The notes under the pieces are model-generated. The model was not told the DNA's origin. It made no database searches and saw nothing but the letters and a program-made list of their open reading frames with translations. A program made the translations under genes and the position numbers. Shown piece by piece: positions 6,726 through 13,916 of a DNA stretch of 13,916 nt (positions are counted from its first letter, which is position 1; the number at the start of each line of letters is the position of its first letter). Origin of the DNA: Candidatus Aminicenantota bacterium (GTDB taxonomy: Bacteria; Acidobacteriota; B3-B38; Guanabaribacteriales; B3-B38); the NCBI GenBank assembly GCA_029880275.1, contig JAOUOQ010000028.1, positions 1 through 13,916 on the forward strand, given 5' to 3'.

Positions 6726-7616
6726 TTACGCTCGCGGGTGGTATTTCTGGTAGACCTGTCGGAGATGGTCCTGTGTGATGTGGGTGTAAATCTGGGTAGT
6801 GGATATGTCGGAGTGCCCCAGCATAAGCTGAATGGAGCGCAGGTCTGCCCCATTTGCCAGCATGTGGGTAGCGAAAGAGTGGCGGAGTGTGTGAGGGGTC
6901 ACCTCCTTTTTTATGCCTGCTTTTTCAGAATAATCCTTGACGAGCTTCCAGCACCATTGTCGAGTGAGCTTGGTTTTCCGACCGGTAACAAAGAGATAGG
7001 GAGAAGAGGTATTTTTGAGAATGATGGGGCGAGCGTTTGAAAGATAATCTCTGAGCCGCGCTAAAGCTGAGGAGCCGACCGGGATTATCCGCTCCTTTTC
7101 CCCTTTGCCGATGCAGCGGAGGAATCCCGCCTCCATGACCAGGTCTTCAACCTTGAGGTTCACCAGCTCCGTTGCCCGCACCCCGGTGGCATAGAAGAGT
7201 TCCAGCAGGGCGGCATCCCGCACACCACGCGGCTTTTTCTTGCGTGGTTGACTAATCAACAACTCTACTTCATCTATGGATAGGACAGTGGGGAGGCGTC
7301 TCCAGACTGATGGGGTCTCCAAGTTGATTGTTGGATCAGATGGTATCTTATTTTCCACTACCAAAAAGCGGAAAAACATCCTCAGCGAAGCCATATAGCG
7401 AGCTAAAGACCTGGGGGACAGCCCTCGATTGCGGAGCTCTGCCAGAAAATCAACGATATCATTTCCACTCACCATGCTGAGGCCTGTTCCCTTTGTCTGG
7501 AGGAACTTCTCAAAGCGGTATAGGTCTCCCCCGTAGGAGACGATAGTGTTCTCTGCCAGACCACTTTCGACCCGCAGATAATGGAGAAAATCGGAAATTA
7601 GTTTATTTAAAGCCAT
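6726..7616 (-). CDS. Tyrosine recombinase XerC/XerD
   Basis: The 296-aa length is typical of chromosomal Xer recombinases, which resolve chromosome dimers at dif with FtsK. An N-terminal SAM-like DNA-binding domain (residues 1-90) precedes the catalytic domain. That domain has R147 (in GVRATEL), K171 (in GKGEKER), H242-x-x-R245 (PHTLRHSFATH), H268 (LGHSDISTT) and the nucleophile Y277. The closest fit by eye is XerD, but XerC and XerD cannot be separated here. The start is 3 nt past the stop of the upstream hydrolase gene and no good Shine-Dalgarno is near, so translation is probably coupled. It is the last gene of the leftward unit. A tRNA 3'-half relic lies directly beyond its stop. A phage integrase is less likely, given the length, motifs and housekeeping neighbours. 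Confidence 0.9.
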   Translation of the reverse strand: MALNKLISDFLHYLRVESGLAENTIVSYGGDLYRFEKFLQTKGTGLSMVSGNDIVDFLAELRNRGLSPRSLARYMASLRMFFRFLVVENKIPSDPTINLETPSVWRRLPTVLSIDEVELLISQPRKKKPRGVRDAALLELFYATGVRATELVNLKVEDLVMEAGFLRCIGKGEKERIIPVGSSALARLRDYLSNARPIILKNTSSPYLFVTGRKTKLTRQWCWKLVKDYSEKAGIKKEVTPHTLRHSFATHMLANGADLRSIQLMLGHSDISTTQIYTHITQDHLRQVYQKYHPRA

Positions 7617-7619
7617 TTT

Positions 7620-8237
7620 TTAGAAGAAGGGATTCTCCTTCATTTCTTCCCCGATGGTGGATGTTGGTCCATGCCCGGGATAAATAGGGAGTCTCTTATC
7701 CAGCGTAAAGAGCTTGTTTTTAACCGACTTAATCAGCTGGGGGTAAGAGCCTCCGGGAAGGTCGGTTCTTCCAATGCCTCGATAAAATAGAGTATCGCCG
7801 GTGAGGATTCCCTCGGGGAATTTCAGGCAAATTCCCCCCGGCGAATGTCCCGGGGTATGGAGTACTTCCAGTGTCAGCCCTCCTATGTTGATCAAGTCGC
7901 TTTCAGCCAGAAGCTTATCAGCTGGTGGTGAGGGCTCAGCCGATATGATAGCTTGGAGAGAGCAGTCCTGGGGGTCGCTGAGGTAGGGGGCATCATCCTG
8001 GTGAACGAGAAGCGGGATTTTGTATCTTCTTTTAATCTCGGCGTTGGCTCCGGTATGGTCGATGTGACAATGAGTATTGATAATATAGAGGGGCTTGTAT
8101 TGTCGGCTGTTTATCAGGTCAATTATCTGCACAGGGTCAGCCCCCGGGTCGACAATAGCCACCTCGCCCCCCTGAGGGCACCCTATACAATAACAGTTTA
8201 CCTCCAGAGGACCAACTACAATTCTATCTAAAATCAT
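7620..8237 (-). CDS. Glyoxalase II-like MBL-fold hydrolase
   Basis: This 205-aa cytosolic protein has a complete MBL metal site: NTHCHIDHTG (54-63; H56, H58, D60, H61), TPGHSPGG (128-135; H131), GDTLF (147-151; D148) and YPGHGP (186-191; H189). The short form lacks the C-terminal helical domain of true hydroxyacylglutathione hydrolases. It fits the YcbL-like group of small thioester hydrolases. The start ATG overlaps the stop of dtd by 4 nt (ATGA), so it is co-translated with dtd. The exact substrate cannot be read from sequence. Confidence 0.88.
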   Translation of the reverse strand: MILDRIVVGPLEVNCYCIGCPQGGEVAIVDPGADPVQIIDLINSRQYKPLYIINTHCHIDHTGANAEIKRRYKIPLLVHQDDAPYLSDPQDCSLQAIISAEPSPPADKLLAESDLINIGGLTLEVLHTPGHSPGGICLKFPEGILTGDTLFYRGIGRTDLPGGSYPQLIKSVKNKLFTLDKRLPIYPGHGPTSTIGEEMKENPFF

Positions 8238-8680
8238 CTTGACTTGCTTTCCACCATGAAGGTCACCGGACCTTCATTTACCAGCTCCACCGACATCATT
8301 GCCTGAAACTCGCCAGTGGCGACCTTAAGTCTGGTCTTTTTAAGCTGGTGGACGAACTCTTGGTAGTATTTTTCAGCCATCTCCGGCGGAGCAGCCTTGT
8401 CGAAGCTGGGACGCCTTCCCTTCTGAACATCCCCTGCCAGAGTGAACTGAGAGACCACCAGAATTTCACCACCAACATCAAGAAGGGAGAGATTCATCTT
8501 CCCTTCGGAATCGGGAAATATCCTCAGGTGGGTGATTTTTTCTGTCAAAAAACTCACATCCTTGTCCGTATCTCCTTTTTCCACCCCCAAAAAAAGGAGG
8601 GCTCCCTCTCCAATGGAGCCGACTATCCGGTCGGCTACTCTGACTTCCGCTCGGGAGACCTTCTGGATTAAGACCTTCAA
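8234..8680 (-). CDS. dtd: D-aminoacyl-tRNA deacylase
   Basis: This 148-aa protein is the full length for DTD, which removes D-amino acids (and Gly from tRNA-Ala) from mischarged tRNAs in the cytosol. It carries both active-site motifs: SQFTL (77-81) and NEGPVT (135-140), including the cross-subunit Gly-cisPro dipeptide. The start is TTG: MKVLIQKVSRAEV aligns with the known N-terminus of the family, and purine-rich AAGGGTAAGGG lies directly upstream. It begins 31 nt after murJ and overlaps the next gene by 4 nt. Confidence 0.95.
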   Translation of the reverse strand: MKVLIQKVSRAEVRVADRIVGSIGEGALLFLGVEKGDTDKDVSFLTEKITHLRIFPDSEGKMNLSLLDVGGEILVVSQFTLAGDVQKGRRPSFDKAAPPEMAEKYYQEFVHQLKKTRLKVATGEFQAMMSVELVNEGPVTFMVESKSR

Positions 8681-8711
8681 CCCTTACCCTTCGCTTAAAA
8701 AAGCTTGGAGG

Positions 8712-10289
8712 TTAATCCTTAGGGAGAGTTATTTCCCTCCTGAATATAACCCCCAGCAGTTCCTTTATCTCCTCACTTCTTAATATTAGAGTCATTATAA
8801 CATAACACGCCACCGAAGCAAGAATAATCATTATCAGCTGCCAGAGTTGGGTCAGGAACCTCTGCTGGGCGGCGATATTGGTGAATTCCGTCAGCCACCA
8901 GCAGACCGCTCCCATAACCAGGGAAGCAATAGCGATTTTTACCAGCGATATCAGTAGCTCTCGTTTTCCTATACTCCCGTGCCTTTTCTGAAAGATATGC
9001 AAAAGGAGAAAAAGGTTGAGACATGACGAAAGAGTGAGCGCCAGGGCAATGCCCCCGTGCTGAAAAGGCGTTATTAAAATAAGAGCTAAGATGACATTAG
9101 CCGCCATGGCAGCGGCTGCGGTTTTGACCGGGGTTTTGGTATCCTTGAGGGAGTAGAATGAGGGAGCTATTACCCGTATAGCGGCAAAAATAGAGAGCCC
9201 CAGGCCGAAGAATACGAGTGGGTAGGCGGTCATCTCTACTGATTGTGAGTCGAACCTTCCCCTTTGAAACAGCACTCGAATGATGGGAACACGCAGTATT
9301 ATCAATCCCACCGTAGCGGGGATAGTTATATATAAAATCAGCCGCAAGGCGTAGCTGAGCGTGCGCTTCATCGCCTCAATCCCCTCATCTATTACCTGCC
9401 GGGACATCAAGGGCAGGATGACCGTGGAGATGGATACTGCAAAGATGCCCAGCACAAACTCGGTTATCCGGTTGGCGTAGGTAAGTGACGAAACACTCCC
9501 TTCAGCCAGACTGGAGGCTATAATAGTTGAAATGAAGACATTGATCTGAATTATGCCGACGCCGAAGAAGCCGGGGACCATCAGAAGCCCCACCTTCCTG
9601 ATAGCAGGATGGGAGAAGGAGACTCGCGGGCGAAACCTCATCCCTTTTTTCACCAGAAAGGGGATTTGGAAGGCTATTTGTAAAAATCCGCCTATAAGCA
9701 CGCCGATGGCAAAAGCATAGGAGGGGTCTTTAAAGCGCGGGGAGAGAAAGTAAGCGGCAGCGATTATGGAGATGTTTAGCAGCACCGGGGTGAAGGCTGG
9801 AGCAGCAAAGATGTCAAAGGAGTTCAGAATAGCCATTGCCAGAGCCGCCAGTCCAATAAAAAGGAGATAAAAGAACATAATCTGGGTCAAGGAGGTGGTG
9901 AGGTCGATTTTCCCGGGAACTTCCTTGAATCCAAAGCCGATGACCTTGACTATCCAGCGAGAAAAGATTATTCCTATTACAGCAGCTACTGCCAGAATGA
10001 GGGTCAAAGTGTAAAATAATTTGTTGGCGAAGTCCCACATCTTCTCCTGGGAGCTCTTCTTACTGTATTCAGTGAACACCGGAACGAAAGCGGCGGTCAT
10101 CGTCCCTTCGGCGACCAGGCTACGGAGAAGATTGGGAATTCTATAAGCCAGGTTGAAGGCGTCGGCTCCAGTGCCAGTCCCCAGATACATGGTGGTGACT
10201 ATATCTCTGATGAGACCGAAGATGCGGCTGATGGCGGTCATCAGCCCCATGGCACCGGCAGACTTCAGCAAGTCACGGCCCTTCTCCAT
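8712..10289 (-). CDS. murJ: Lipid II flippase MurJ (MviN family)
   Basis: This 525-aa polytopic membrane protein has roughly 14 predicted spans and belongs to the MOP superfamily. It moves lipid II across the inner membrane for peptidoglycan synthesis. The N-terminal family signature is clear: SRIFGLIRD (21-29), GADAFNLAYRIPNLLRSL (41-58) and AEGTMTAAFVPVF (60-72). R22, R28, D43 and R56 line up with the essential R18, R24, D39 and R52 of the E. coli protein. The start codon shares one base with the stop of the upstream PHP gene (TGATG), so the two are very likely translationally coupled. That coupling hints that the PHP protein works in envelope biology too. Confidence 0.95.
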   Translation of the reverse strand: MEKGRDLLKSAGAMGLMTAISRIFGLIRDIVTTMYLGTGTGADAFNLAYRIPNLLRSLVAEGTMTAAFVPVFTEYSKKSSQEKMWDFANKLFYTLTLILAVAAVIGIIFSRWIVKVIGFGFKEVPGKIDLTTSLTQIMFFYLLFIGLAALAMAILNSFDIFAAPAFTPVLLNISIIAAAYFLSPRFKDPSYAFAIGVLIGGFLQIAFQIPFLVKKGMRFRPRVSFSHPAIRKVGLLMVPGFFGVGIIQINVFISTIIASSLAEGSVSSLTYANRITEFVLGIFAVSISTVILPLMSRQVIDEGIEAMKRTLSYALRLILYITIPATVGLIILRVPIIRVLFQRGRFDSQSVEMTAYPLVFFGLGLSIFAAIRVIAPSFYSLKDTKTPVKTAAAAMAANVILALILITPFQHGGIALALTLSSCLNLFLLLHIFQKRHGSIGKRELLISLVKIAIASLVMGAVCWWLTEFTNIAAQQRFLTQLWQLIMIILASVACYVIMTLILRSEEIKELLGVIFRREITLPKD

Positions 10290-12097
10290 CAGTCTACTCT
10301 CTTTTTTATAAAGGAGATGTCGTCAAACCATATTGTCCCCTGAGTTCCCGGTCGTGTGTTCTGCTGATTTACGATGAAGAAGATACCCCTAACTCTGCTC
10401 GGCTCCATAATCCTGTTGGTTCCTTTAGTAAGGAGGTAGAGGTCCTCGAGCTTCATCTCCCGCAGCTCCCAATGGGGATAGGTTTTGAAAGTCCGACCCC
10501 ACTCCTCAAGCTTCTCTTTGCCTCCGGATGGGTCGTGCTCCCGAAGTTGAAAAAGGATGCGGTAAACCTGGTCGGATTTAACCCAGAATCTGACCCTATC
10601 ATATTCGGTTAGGTCCCGTTCACTACGTTCGCCGATGGCACACCAGACCATATTGTTGGAATGCTCTGGGGAAGCCAGTTTGAACTTGAACCGCAGTGAT
10701 GCCGAGGAATTCTGAGCTCCACCAGTGCGGTCGATTAATCCCTTCTTGTCAACATAGGAGGAGGGATTGCTTTCCACTGTCCATTTGCCTTCCTGCTTAC
10801 TTTCGAAATCGTCGACCATTAGAGCCTGTTCAGGAAGATGCTCAATTTCTGATAGAGAGATAATGTCGGTTTCTGAAGCAGAGGTTATCAACTGTCTTCC
10901 AATATAGATGGGATTGGATATTATCCAGGGGAATCTTTTCCTAGTAGGGAGGAACTCCTGGGGCAGATAGACCTCAACTCTATAAACTCCCTGCCGGGAG
11001 ACAGGGTAGCGGAAGCTTGTCCTTCTGTCTCTGGCTATCAGCGTGCCATTCCTGAATAGTAAAACCTCTGTCCCGGAGGGACCATTTTGCTGGATGAACA
11101 GAGTGACATGAGAGGTTAAAGGGAGGGAATCACCCATGAGAGCCTTCTGCTCACCATTAGAGGCAGAGAAAAAGAACCCCCTGGGGTCCCCCAGTCCATC
11201 AAATGAGATGTAGCAGTGTCCTTGCCGAAGGGAGTCGTAAATTATCCCTTTATCGCGCCCCAGGGAACCGCTGAGCTTTAAAGATGTTAGAATGTGATTC
11301 CTCATTACTTTAAATATAGCCTCATAGGATGGGATGTTTATCCCCCTGCCTCTGCCGAACAGGGGGATTACTCCGTGGGCGTCTGAGCCCGCAATGCCGA
11401 CCACCGCTCTCTTTTGAGATAGCTCATCCCATTTCCGGATATTTTGATAAGGATAATGGACCGCTGAAAGAAGGGAATAGAAGGGATTAACCGGGTAGGT
11501 CAGCAATTCCACACCCAGGCGATACCATCCTCCCATTCTCCACAGGGTGTCGCCATTGAATATCTCTATACCATCGTGGTGTCTGATGGTCCAATCCATC
11601 CAACGGTTTCTGGGGTGATAGGGATGGGCTATAAAGGCAAGCCCATTCAACTCCTTTATATCCTCAATGGCTTCCTGCGGCTCGGGACCAAACCTCCATA
11701 CGGCATCGGGAATGCCCAGTCCCAGAAGGTGCCCTGCCTGGGTGGATGGTTCCTCGCCCACCAGAAGGAGGCTTCTCTTATACCACCCTTCTTTACCATC
11801 CGCCAGAGCCAGACGCTCATCGTGGTCGGTGAGGATGACAAAGTCAGCCTCGGCTCGATTGGCTGCTTCCATAATCTCCTCCACTGTGCCGGAGCCATCG
11901 GAATAAACCGAGTGGCAATGGATTATACCGCTGTAATCGTAGTATCCATCAAGAAGGGGTATGGGCTCTTTTCTGGCAGACCATCCCTGGTATCGATAAG
12001 CGATTAAGGACTGATAAAGGATAAAGGCTGACAGAATCAGAAGTAATCCCAGTAGAGCCCACCGCCGGCACATTCTGAGGATAGAAGCTCTTCTCAT
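10289..12097 (-). CDS. Membrane-anchored PHP phosphoesterase with CBM-like C-terminus
   Basis: From the ATG at 12097 the protein is 602 aa; a TTG nine codons upstream (12124) is an alternative start, but neither has a good RBS. Residues ~13-33 form a membrane anchor, so the rest is probably periplasmic. The PHP domain shows H60-x-H62 with SDG (66-68), TDHDE (90-94), E115, GHLLGLG (122-128), AHPYHP (157-162; H158) and GSDAH (237-241; D239, H241), a full set of metal ligands. A beta-rich middle follows (~330-400). The end (from MVDDFES at ~421) resembles a CBM11/CIA30-type galactose-binding-like domain, including RVRFWVKS and a final TIWFDDISF strand. PHP domains hydrolyse phosphate esters. An extracytoplasmic one with a sugar-binding-like tail beside murJ suggests an envelope glycan or lipid-phosphate substrate, which is inference. 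Its stop overlaps murJ. Confidence 0.85.
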   Translation of the reverse strand: MRRASILRMCRRWALLGLLLILSAFILYQSLIAYRYQGWSARKEPIPLLDGYYDYSGIIHCHSVYSDGSGTVEEIMEAANRAEADFVILTDHDERLALADGKEGWYKRSLLLVGEEPSTQAGHLLGLGIPDAVWRFGPEPQEAIEDIKELNGLAFIAHPYHPRNRWMDWTIRHHDGIEIFNGDTLWRMGGWYRLGVELLTYPVNPFYSLLSAVHYPYQNIRKWDELSQKRAVVGIAGSDAHGVIPLFGRGRGINIPSYEAIFKVMRNHILTSLKLSGSLGRDKGIIYDSLRQGHCYISFDGLGDPRGFFFSASNGEQKALMGDSLPLTSHVTLFIQQNGPSGTEVLLFRNGTLIARDRRTSFRYPVSRQGVYRVEVYLPQEFLPTRKRFPWIISNPIYIGRQLITSASETDIISLSEIEHLPEQALMVDDFESKQEGKWTVESNPSSYVDKKGLIDRTGGAQNSSASLRFKFKLASPEHSNNMVWCAIGERSERDLTEYDRVRFWVKSDQVYRILFQLREHDPSGGKEKLEEWGRTFKTYPHWELREMKLEDLYLLTKGTNRIMEPSRVRGIFFIVNQQNTRPGTQGTIWFDDISFIKKRVD

Positions 12098-12117
12098 TGG
12101 CTTTAAATGAAAAATTC

Positions 12118-12146
12118 TTGACAACAGGAGAAGTTCACCTTATAAT
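12118..12146 (+). promoter_or_regulatory. Perfect-consensus sigma-70 promoter of rpsT
   Basis: TTGACA (12118-12123) and TATAAT (12141-12146) are separated by exactly 17 nt. Transcription should start near 12153, leaving a ~28-nt leader with GGAGA (12169-12173) before the ATG. The -35 box sits just upstream of the divergent PHP gene and would overlap its coding region if the TTG at 12124 is used. Confidence 0.88.
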
Positions 12147-12180
12147 GTGTTGCCATAAAAACAGAAACGGAGAAGACTAC

Positions 12181-12474
12181 ATGCCGAAACATAAAACGGT
12201 ACTCAAAAGACAAAGACAGAACCTAAGAAGACGAATGATAAATAAGACTAATCGTACCAGACTTCGCAGTCAACTTAAAAACCTGCGAGCCCTTATTGCC
12301 AGCGGAGCCGAGGAAGAGGCTCGTCAGGCTCTTACCGCTACTATCGCTGTAATTGACAAATCGGTAACCAAAGGTGTAATTCATAAAAATGCTGCCGCTC
12401 GCCTTAAATCGATACTAACCAGACAGGTAAATGCTCTGGCCTCAAAAGTGCCTGCTTCAGCCGATTCCTCTTAG
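12181..12474 (+). CDS. rpsT: Small ribosomal subunit protein S20
   Basis: This 97-aa, very basic, helical protein is the usual S20 length (about 85-100 aa). It binds 16S rRNA early in 30S assembly. The N-terminus MPKHKTVLKRQRQNLRRR matches the family's Lys/Arg-rich start, and the later stretch DKSVTKGVIHKNAAARLKS (about 60-78) is its most conserved part. The start at 12181 is chosen over the in-frame ATG at 12097. It has a proper RBS and lies downstream of the promoter, while the upstream ATG would put the promoter inside the coding region. It is a single-gene unit, divergent from the PHP/murJ unit and convergent with holA. A run of T (12483-12489) follows the stop, but I see no convincing hairpin before it. 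Confidence 0.96.
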   Translation: MPKHKTVLKRQRQNLRRRMINKTNRTRLRSQLKNLRALIASGAEEEARQALTATIAVIDKSVTKGVIHKNAAARLKSILTRQVNALASKVPASADSS

Positions 12475-12519
12475 CTTTTCTCCTTTTTTACAGAGCAGTT
12501 CGTAATGGTTCCCTCCATT

Positions 12520-12539
12520 AAAAATGAAGGTTCACCTTC
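12520..12539 (-). terminator. Short intrinsic terminator of the lptE-holA unit
   Basis: On the minus strand, GAAGG (12539-12535), the loop TGAA and CCTTC (12530-12526) form a 5-bp stem that is followed by ATTTTT (12525-12520). The stem includes the last codons and the stop of holA. The short stem makes this moderate. Confidence 0.5.
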
Positions 12540-13617
12540 TCAAGGTGTTTATCTTTACTCCCTTTCCCTGGCACAGTTCCATCAGGAGGTTTTCCAGCAG
12601 GAACTGAGGCTTCAGGGAAGTTGTTTTGCAGGCGATATCGATGGAGGAGAGATATTGAAACATGGAGGCTAATTCTTCCGGGGTGAACATATCAGCTTGC
12701 CTCTCTAATCGCTCATAAGCGGTGGACTTGAATCCCCTTTCCGCTTCCCTTTGGGAGGAGAGCTTCCCTTTTCCTACATCTTCTTTCAAACTGGTTATTT
12801 TTGTCAGGTGGCGACTCAGACTCTGGAGGATATATAATGGCTTATAGCCATCTTCTATCATCCTATGAAGAATCTTCAGGCTTTGGGCTAAGTTCTTTGT
12901 GCCAATGGCATCGGTGAGCTCAAAAATGCGATGAGAGTGAATTCTTCCAGCAAAATTCTCGAGACCTTCCACCCCAATCTCTCTTTGCTCTCCCAACCCT
13001 ATGAAAGATTTTTGGAGCTCATTGGCAATAGCGGTTAAGTCTGTTCCCAGAATGTCTATAAGGTACGAGATTGCCTCGCCGGTGATAGAGTATTCATGGT
13101 TCCTGACATATTCGGTTATCCAGGCTTCAACCCTTTTCTCGGACAGCCGCCTGAAGCTCACTTCGGTGCAATAGTTCTGGAGCAGTTTGAACTCTTTCCT
13201 TTTATATTCCGAAGCTTCTGGCGTCTTTCCTCTTTCCGCAGGTGTATACCAGAAGGCTTGAGCCTCATTGTAAACGAAGGTTAGCACAGTAAAAGGGGAT
13301 GGATTTTTCAGATACTCTTCCAGTAGGTTTAGTTTTCGGTCTGTCATCTCCTCTGCATGTTTTACCACCACCAGTCGCTTTTCGTCAAACATAGGGAAGC
13401 TCTGAGCGGCGGCGATTATTTGTCCGTAGTCTGTTTCAAACCCGTGCAGGAGGTTGTAGCTGAAAGCTTCCATCTCCATCTCCGAGGCGATGAGCCTCGC
13501 CTTTAGCTTGCTCAGGCTCTCCTCTTTGAGGAACAGCTCCTCTCCGCTGAACAGGTAGAGATTTCTTAGCTCCCCTTTTTCTATTTCACTGTTGAGCTTA
13601 TAGGTGGTGATTACCAT
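12532..13617 (-). CDS. holA: DNA polymerase III delta subunit
   Basis: At 361 aa it is slightly longer than the usual ~340. HolA is the clamp-loader subunit that opens the sliding clamp for replication. Family landmarks include LYLFSGEELFLKEE (20-33), PMFDEKRLVVV (75-85), GTDLTAIANELQK (191-203) and a helical C-terminal collar domain (from about 215). A stretch at about 118-142 (EAQAFWYTPAERGKTPEASE and following) looks like an insertion between the AAA+-like strands compared with typical delta subunits, which would explain the extra length. It lies 36 nt downstream of lptE. lptE-holA is a common pairing in Gram-negative genomes, which supports both calls. The RBS is modest (GAGAAAGAGA). Confidence 0.9.
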   Translation of the reverse strand: MVITTYKLNSEIEKGELRNLYLFSGEELFLKEESLSKLKARLIASEMEMEAFSYNLLHGFETDYGQIIAAAQSFPMFDEKRLVVVKHAEEMTDRKLNLLEEYLKNPSPFTVLTFVYNEAQAFWYTPAERGKTPEASEYKRKEFKLLQNYCTEVSFRRLSEKRVEAWITEYVRNHEYSITGEAISYLIDILGTDLTAIANELQKSFIGLGEQREIGVEGLENFAGRIHSHRIFELTDAIGTKNLAQSLKILHRMIEDGYKPLYILQSLSRHLTKITSLKEDVGKGKLSSQREAERGFKSTAYERLERQADMFTPEELASMFQYLSSIDIACKTTSLKPQFLLENLLMELCQGKGVKINTLRR

Positions 13618-13653
13618 AGAATCTCTTTCTCTGGTAAGGTATGCTTCTGCTGG

Positions 13654-13916
13654 TCAGAAGCCCTCCAATATGGTGCTCACTATATTTATAGCGAAGGATT
13701 TTACAGAGAGATTTATCGCTTCAATCTCCTGGTCATAGTAGTCTTGAATGTTTTCGCTGATCTGGAAATCCTCCCGAAAGACATAGTTAGGGTTCTCCCA
13801 GATAATCTGATCCCGCACCAGGTCTTTGAAATATACTTTTGCCCGAATAATGACTGAATAAGAGGTAGCCCTCCCTTCTTCATCCGCAGAGCGCGGGATC
13901 AGCGAGTAAGAGAGAA
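13654..13916 (-). CDS. lptE: LPS-assembly lipoprotein LptE, C-terminal part
   Basis: The minus-strand frame ending in TGA at 13656-13654 runs open to the window edge, giving about 87 residues. They include EGRATSYSVIIRAKVYFKDL, then IIWENPNYVFREDFQIS, then EIEAINLSVKSFAINIVSTI and LEGF at the end. This matches the C-terminal half of LptE: an RAKVxF strand, a WENPxxxFxExF strand and a final helix ending in S-x-I-L-E-G-F. LptE plugs the LptD barrel that inserts lipopolysaccharide into the outer membrane, so the organism is probably diderm. The signal peptide and lipobox lie outside the window. The neighbouring holA supports the call. Confidence 0.8.
   Translation of the reverse strand, partial: LSYSLIPRSADEEGRATSYSVIIRAKVYFKDLVRDQIIWENPNYVFREDFQISENIQDYYDQEIEAINLSVKSFAINIVSTILEGF

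Noticed and set aside
6726..7616. Recombinase as the integrase of a mobile element
   Set aside because: Length, motif spacing and the coupled housekeeping neighbours fit a chromosomal XerC/XerD. No phage or element genes are present, although the nearby tRNA relic keeps the question slightly open.
8348..8783. Two + strand open frames opposite dtd and the murJ end
   Set aside because: They are antisense shadows of dtd, whose SQFTL and GPVT motifs fix the real frame.
11576..12007. 143-codon open frame on the + strand opposite the PHP gene
   Set aside because: It is antisense to a gene with clear catalytic motifs and has no recognisable product or convincing RBS.
12097..12180. In-frame upstream ATG that would extend S20 by 28 residues
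   Set aside because: The extension would contain the TTGACA/TATAAT promoter and is unlike any S20 N-terminus. MPKHK at 12181 has its own RBS.
12503..12520. Inverted repeat TAATGG/CCATTA between rpsT and holA as an rpsT terminator
   Set aside because: On the + strand it is followed by A residues rather than T, so it does not fit an intrinsic terminator for rpsT.
1..13916. CRISPR arrays, insertion sequences and rRNA genes
   Set aside because: I found no regularly spaced repeats, transposase motifs with terminal repeats, or rRNA-like sequence.

Overview
The window looks like a chromosomal segment of a diderm (outer-membrane-bearing) bacterium. The C-terminus of an LptE-type LPS-assembly lipoprotein lies at the right edge, and the rest is mostly housekeeping: rpsT, holA, murJ, dtd, a xerC/xerD-type recombinase and a CCA-adding-type enzyme. 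I cannot assign a phylum. The kinase/TPR remnant and the Cys-Ala-tailed membrane protein suggest an uncultured, deep-branching lineage, but that is only an impression.

Left arm (1-2914, + strand). A tight four-gene operon holds a radical SAM/SPASM enzyme (its N-terminus is cut by the window edge), a DUF2207-like membrane protein, a TPM-domain lipoprotein and a LemA-like protein. The membrane protein ends in an unusual tail, CACACVSCACACACA-GGGGAGCS. The genes are 6 nt apart or overlap by 4 nt, and a likely intrinsic terminator follows. TPM and LemA proteins commonly occur together. The maturase next to a Cys-Ala tail predicted to face the cytoplasm is the best candidate for an undescribed system: a radical-SAM-modified (thioether-crosslinked?) or metal-binding tail on an envelope protein.

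Middle (2942-6725). A 758-aa DHH/DHHA1 phosphoesterase fused to a tRNA nucleotidyltransferase/poly(A) polymerase core is on the minus strand, with its own promoter. Divergent from it, a good promoter and RBS serve a wrecked gene: the zinc-ribbon N-terminus and the TPR C-terminus of what was probably a much longer kinase/TPR protein, joined out of frame. An exported metallo-beta-lactamase-fold hydrolase follows, with its Shine-Dalgarno in a hairpin loop. A 3'-half tRNA relic lies just beyond the recombinase gene.

Right arm (6726-12097, - strand). A compact unit reads leftward: a membrane-anchored PHP phosphoesterase with a carbohydrate-binding-like C-terminus, murJ, dtd, a glyoxalase-II-like hydrolase and a xerC/xerD recombinase. 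Starts and stops overlap or nearly touch at most junctions. Divergent from it is rpsT with a perfect-consensus sigma-70 promoter. Convergent with rpsT are lptE (partial) and holA on the minus strand, ending in a short intrinsic terminator.
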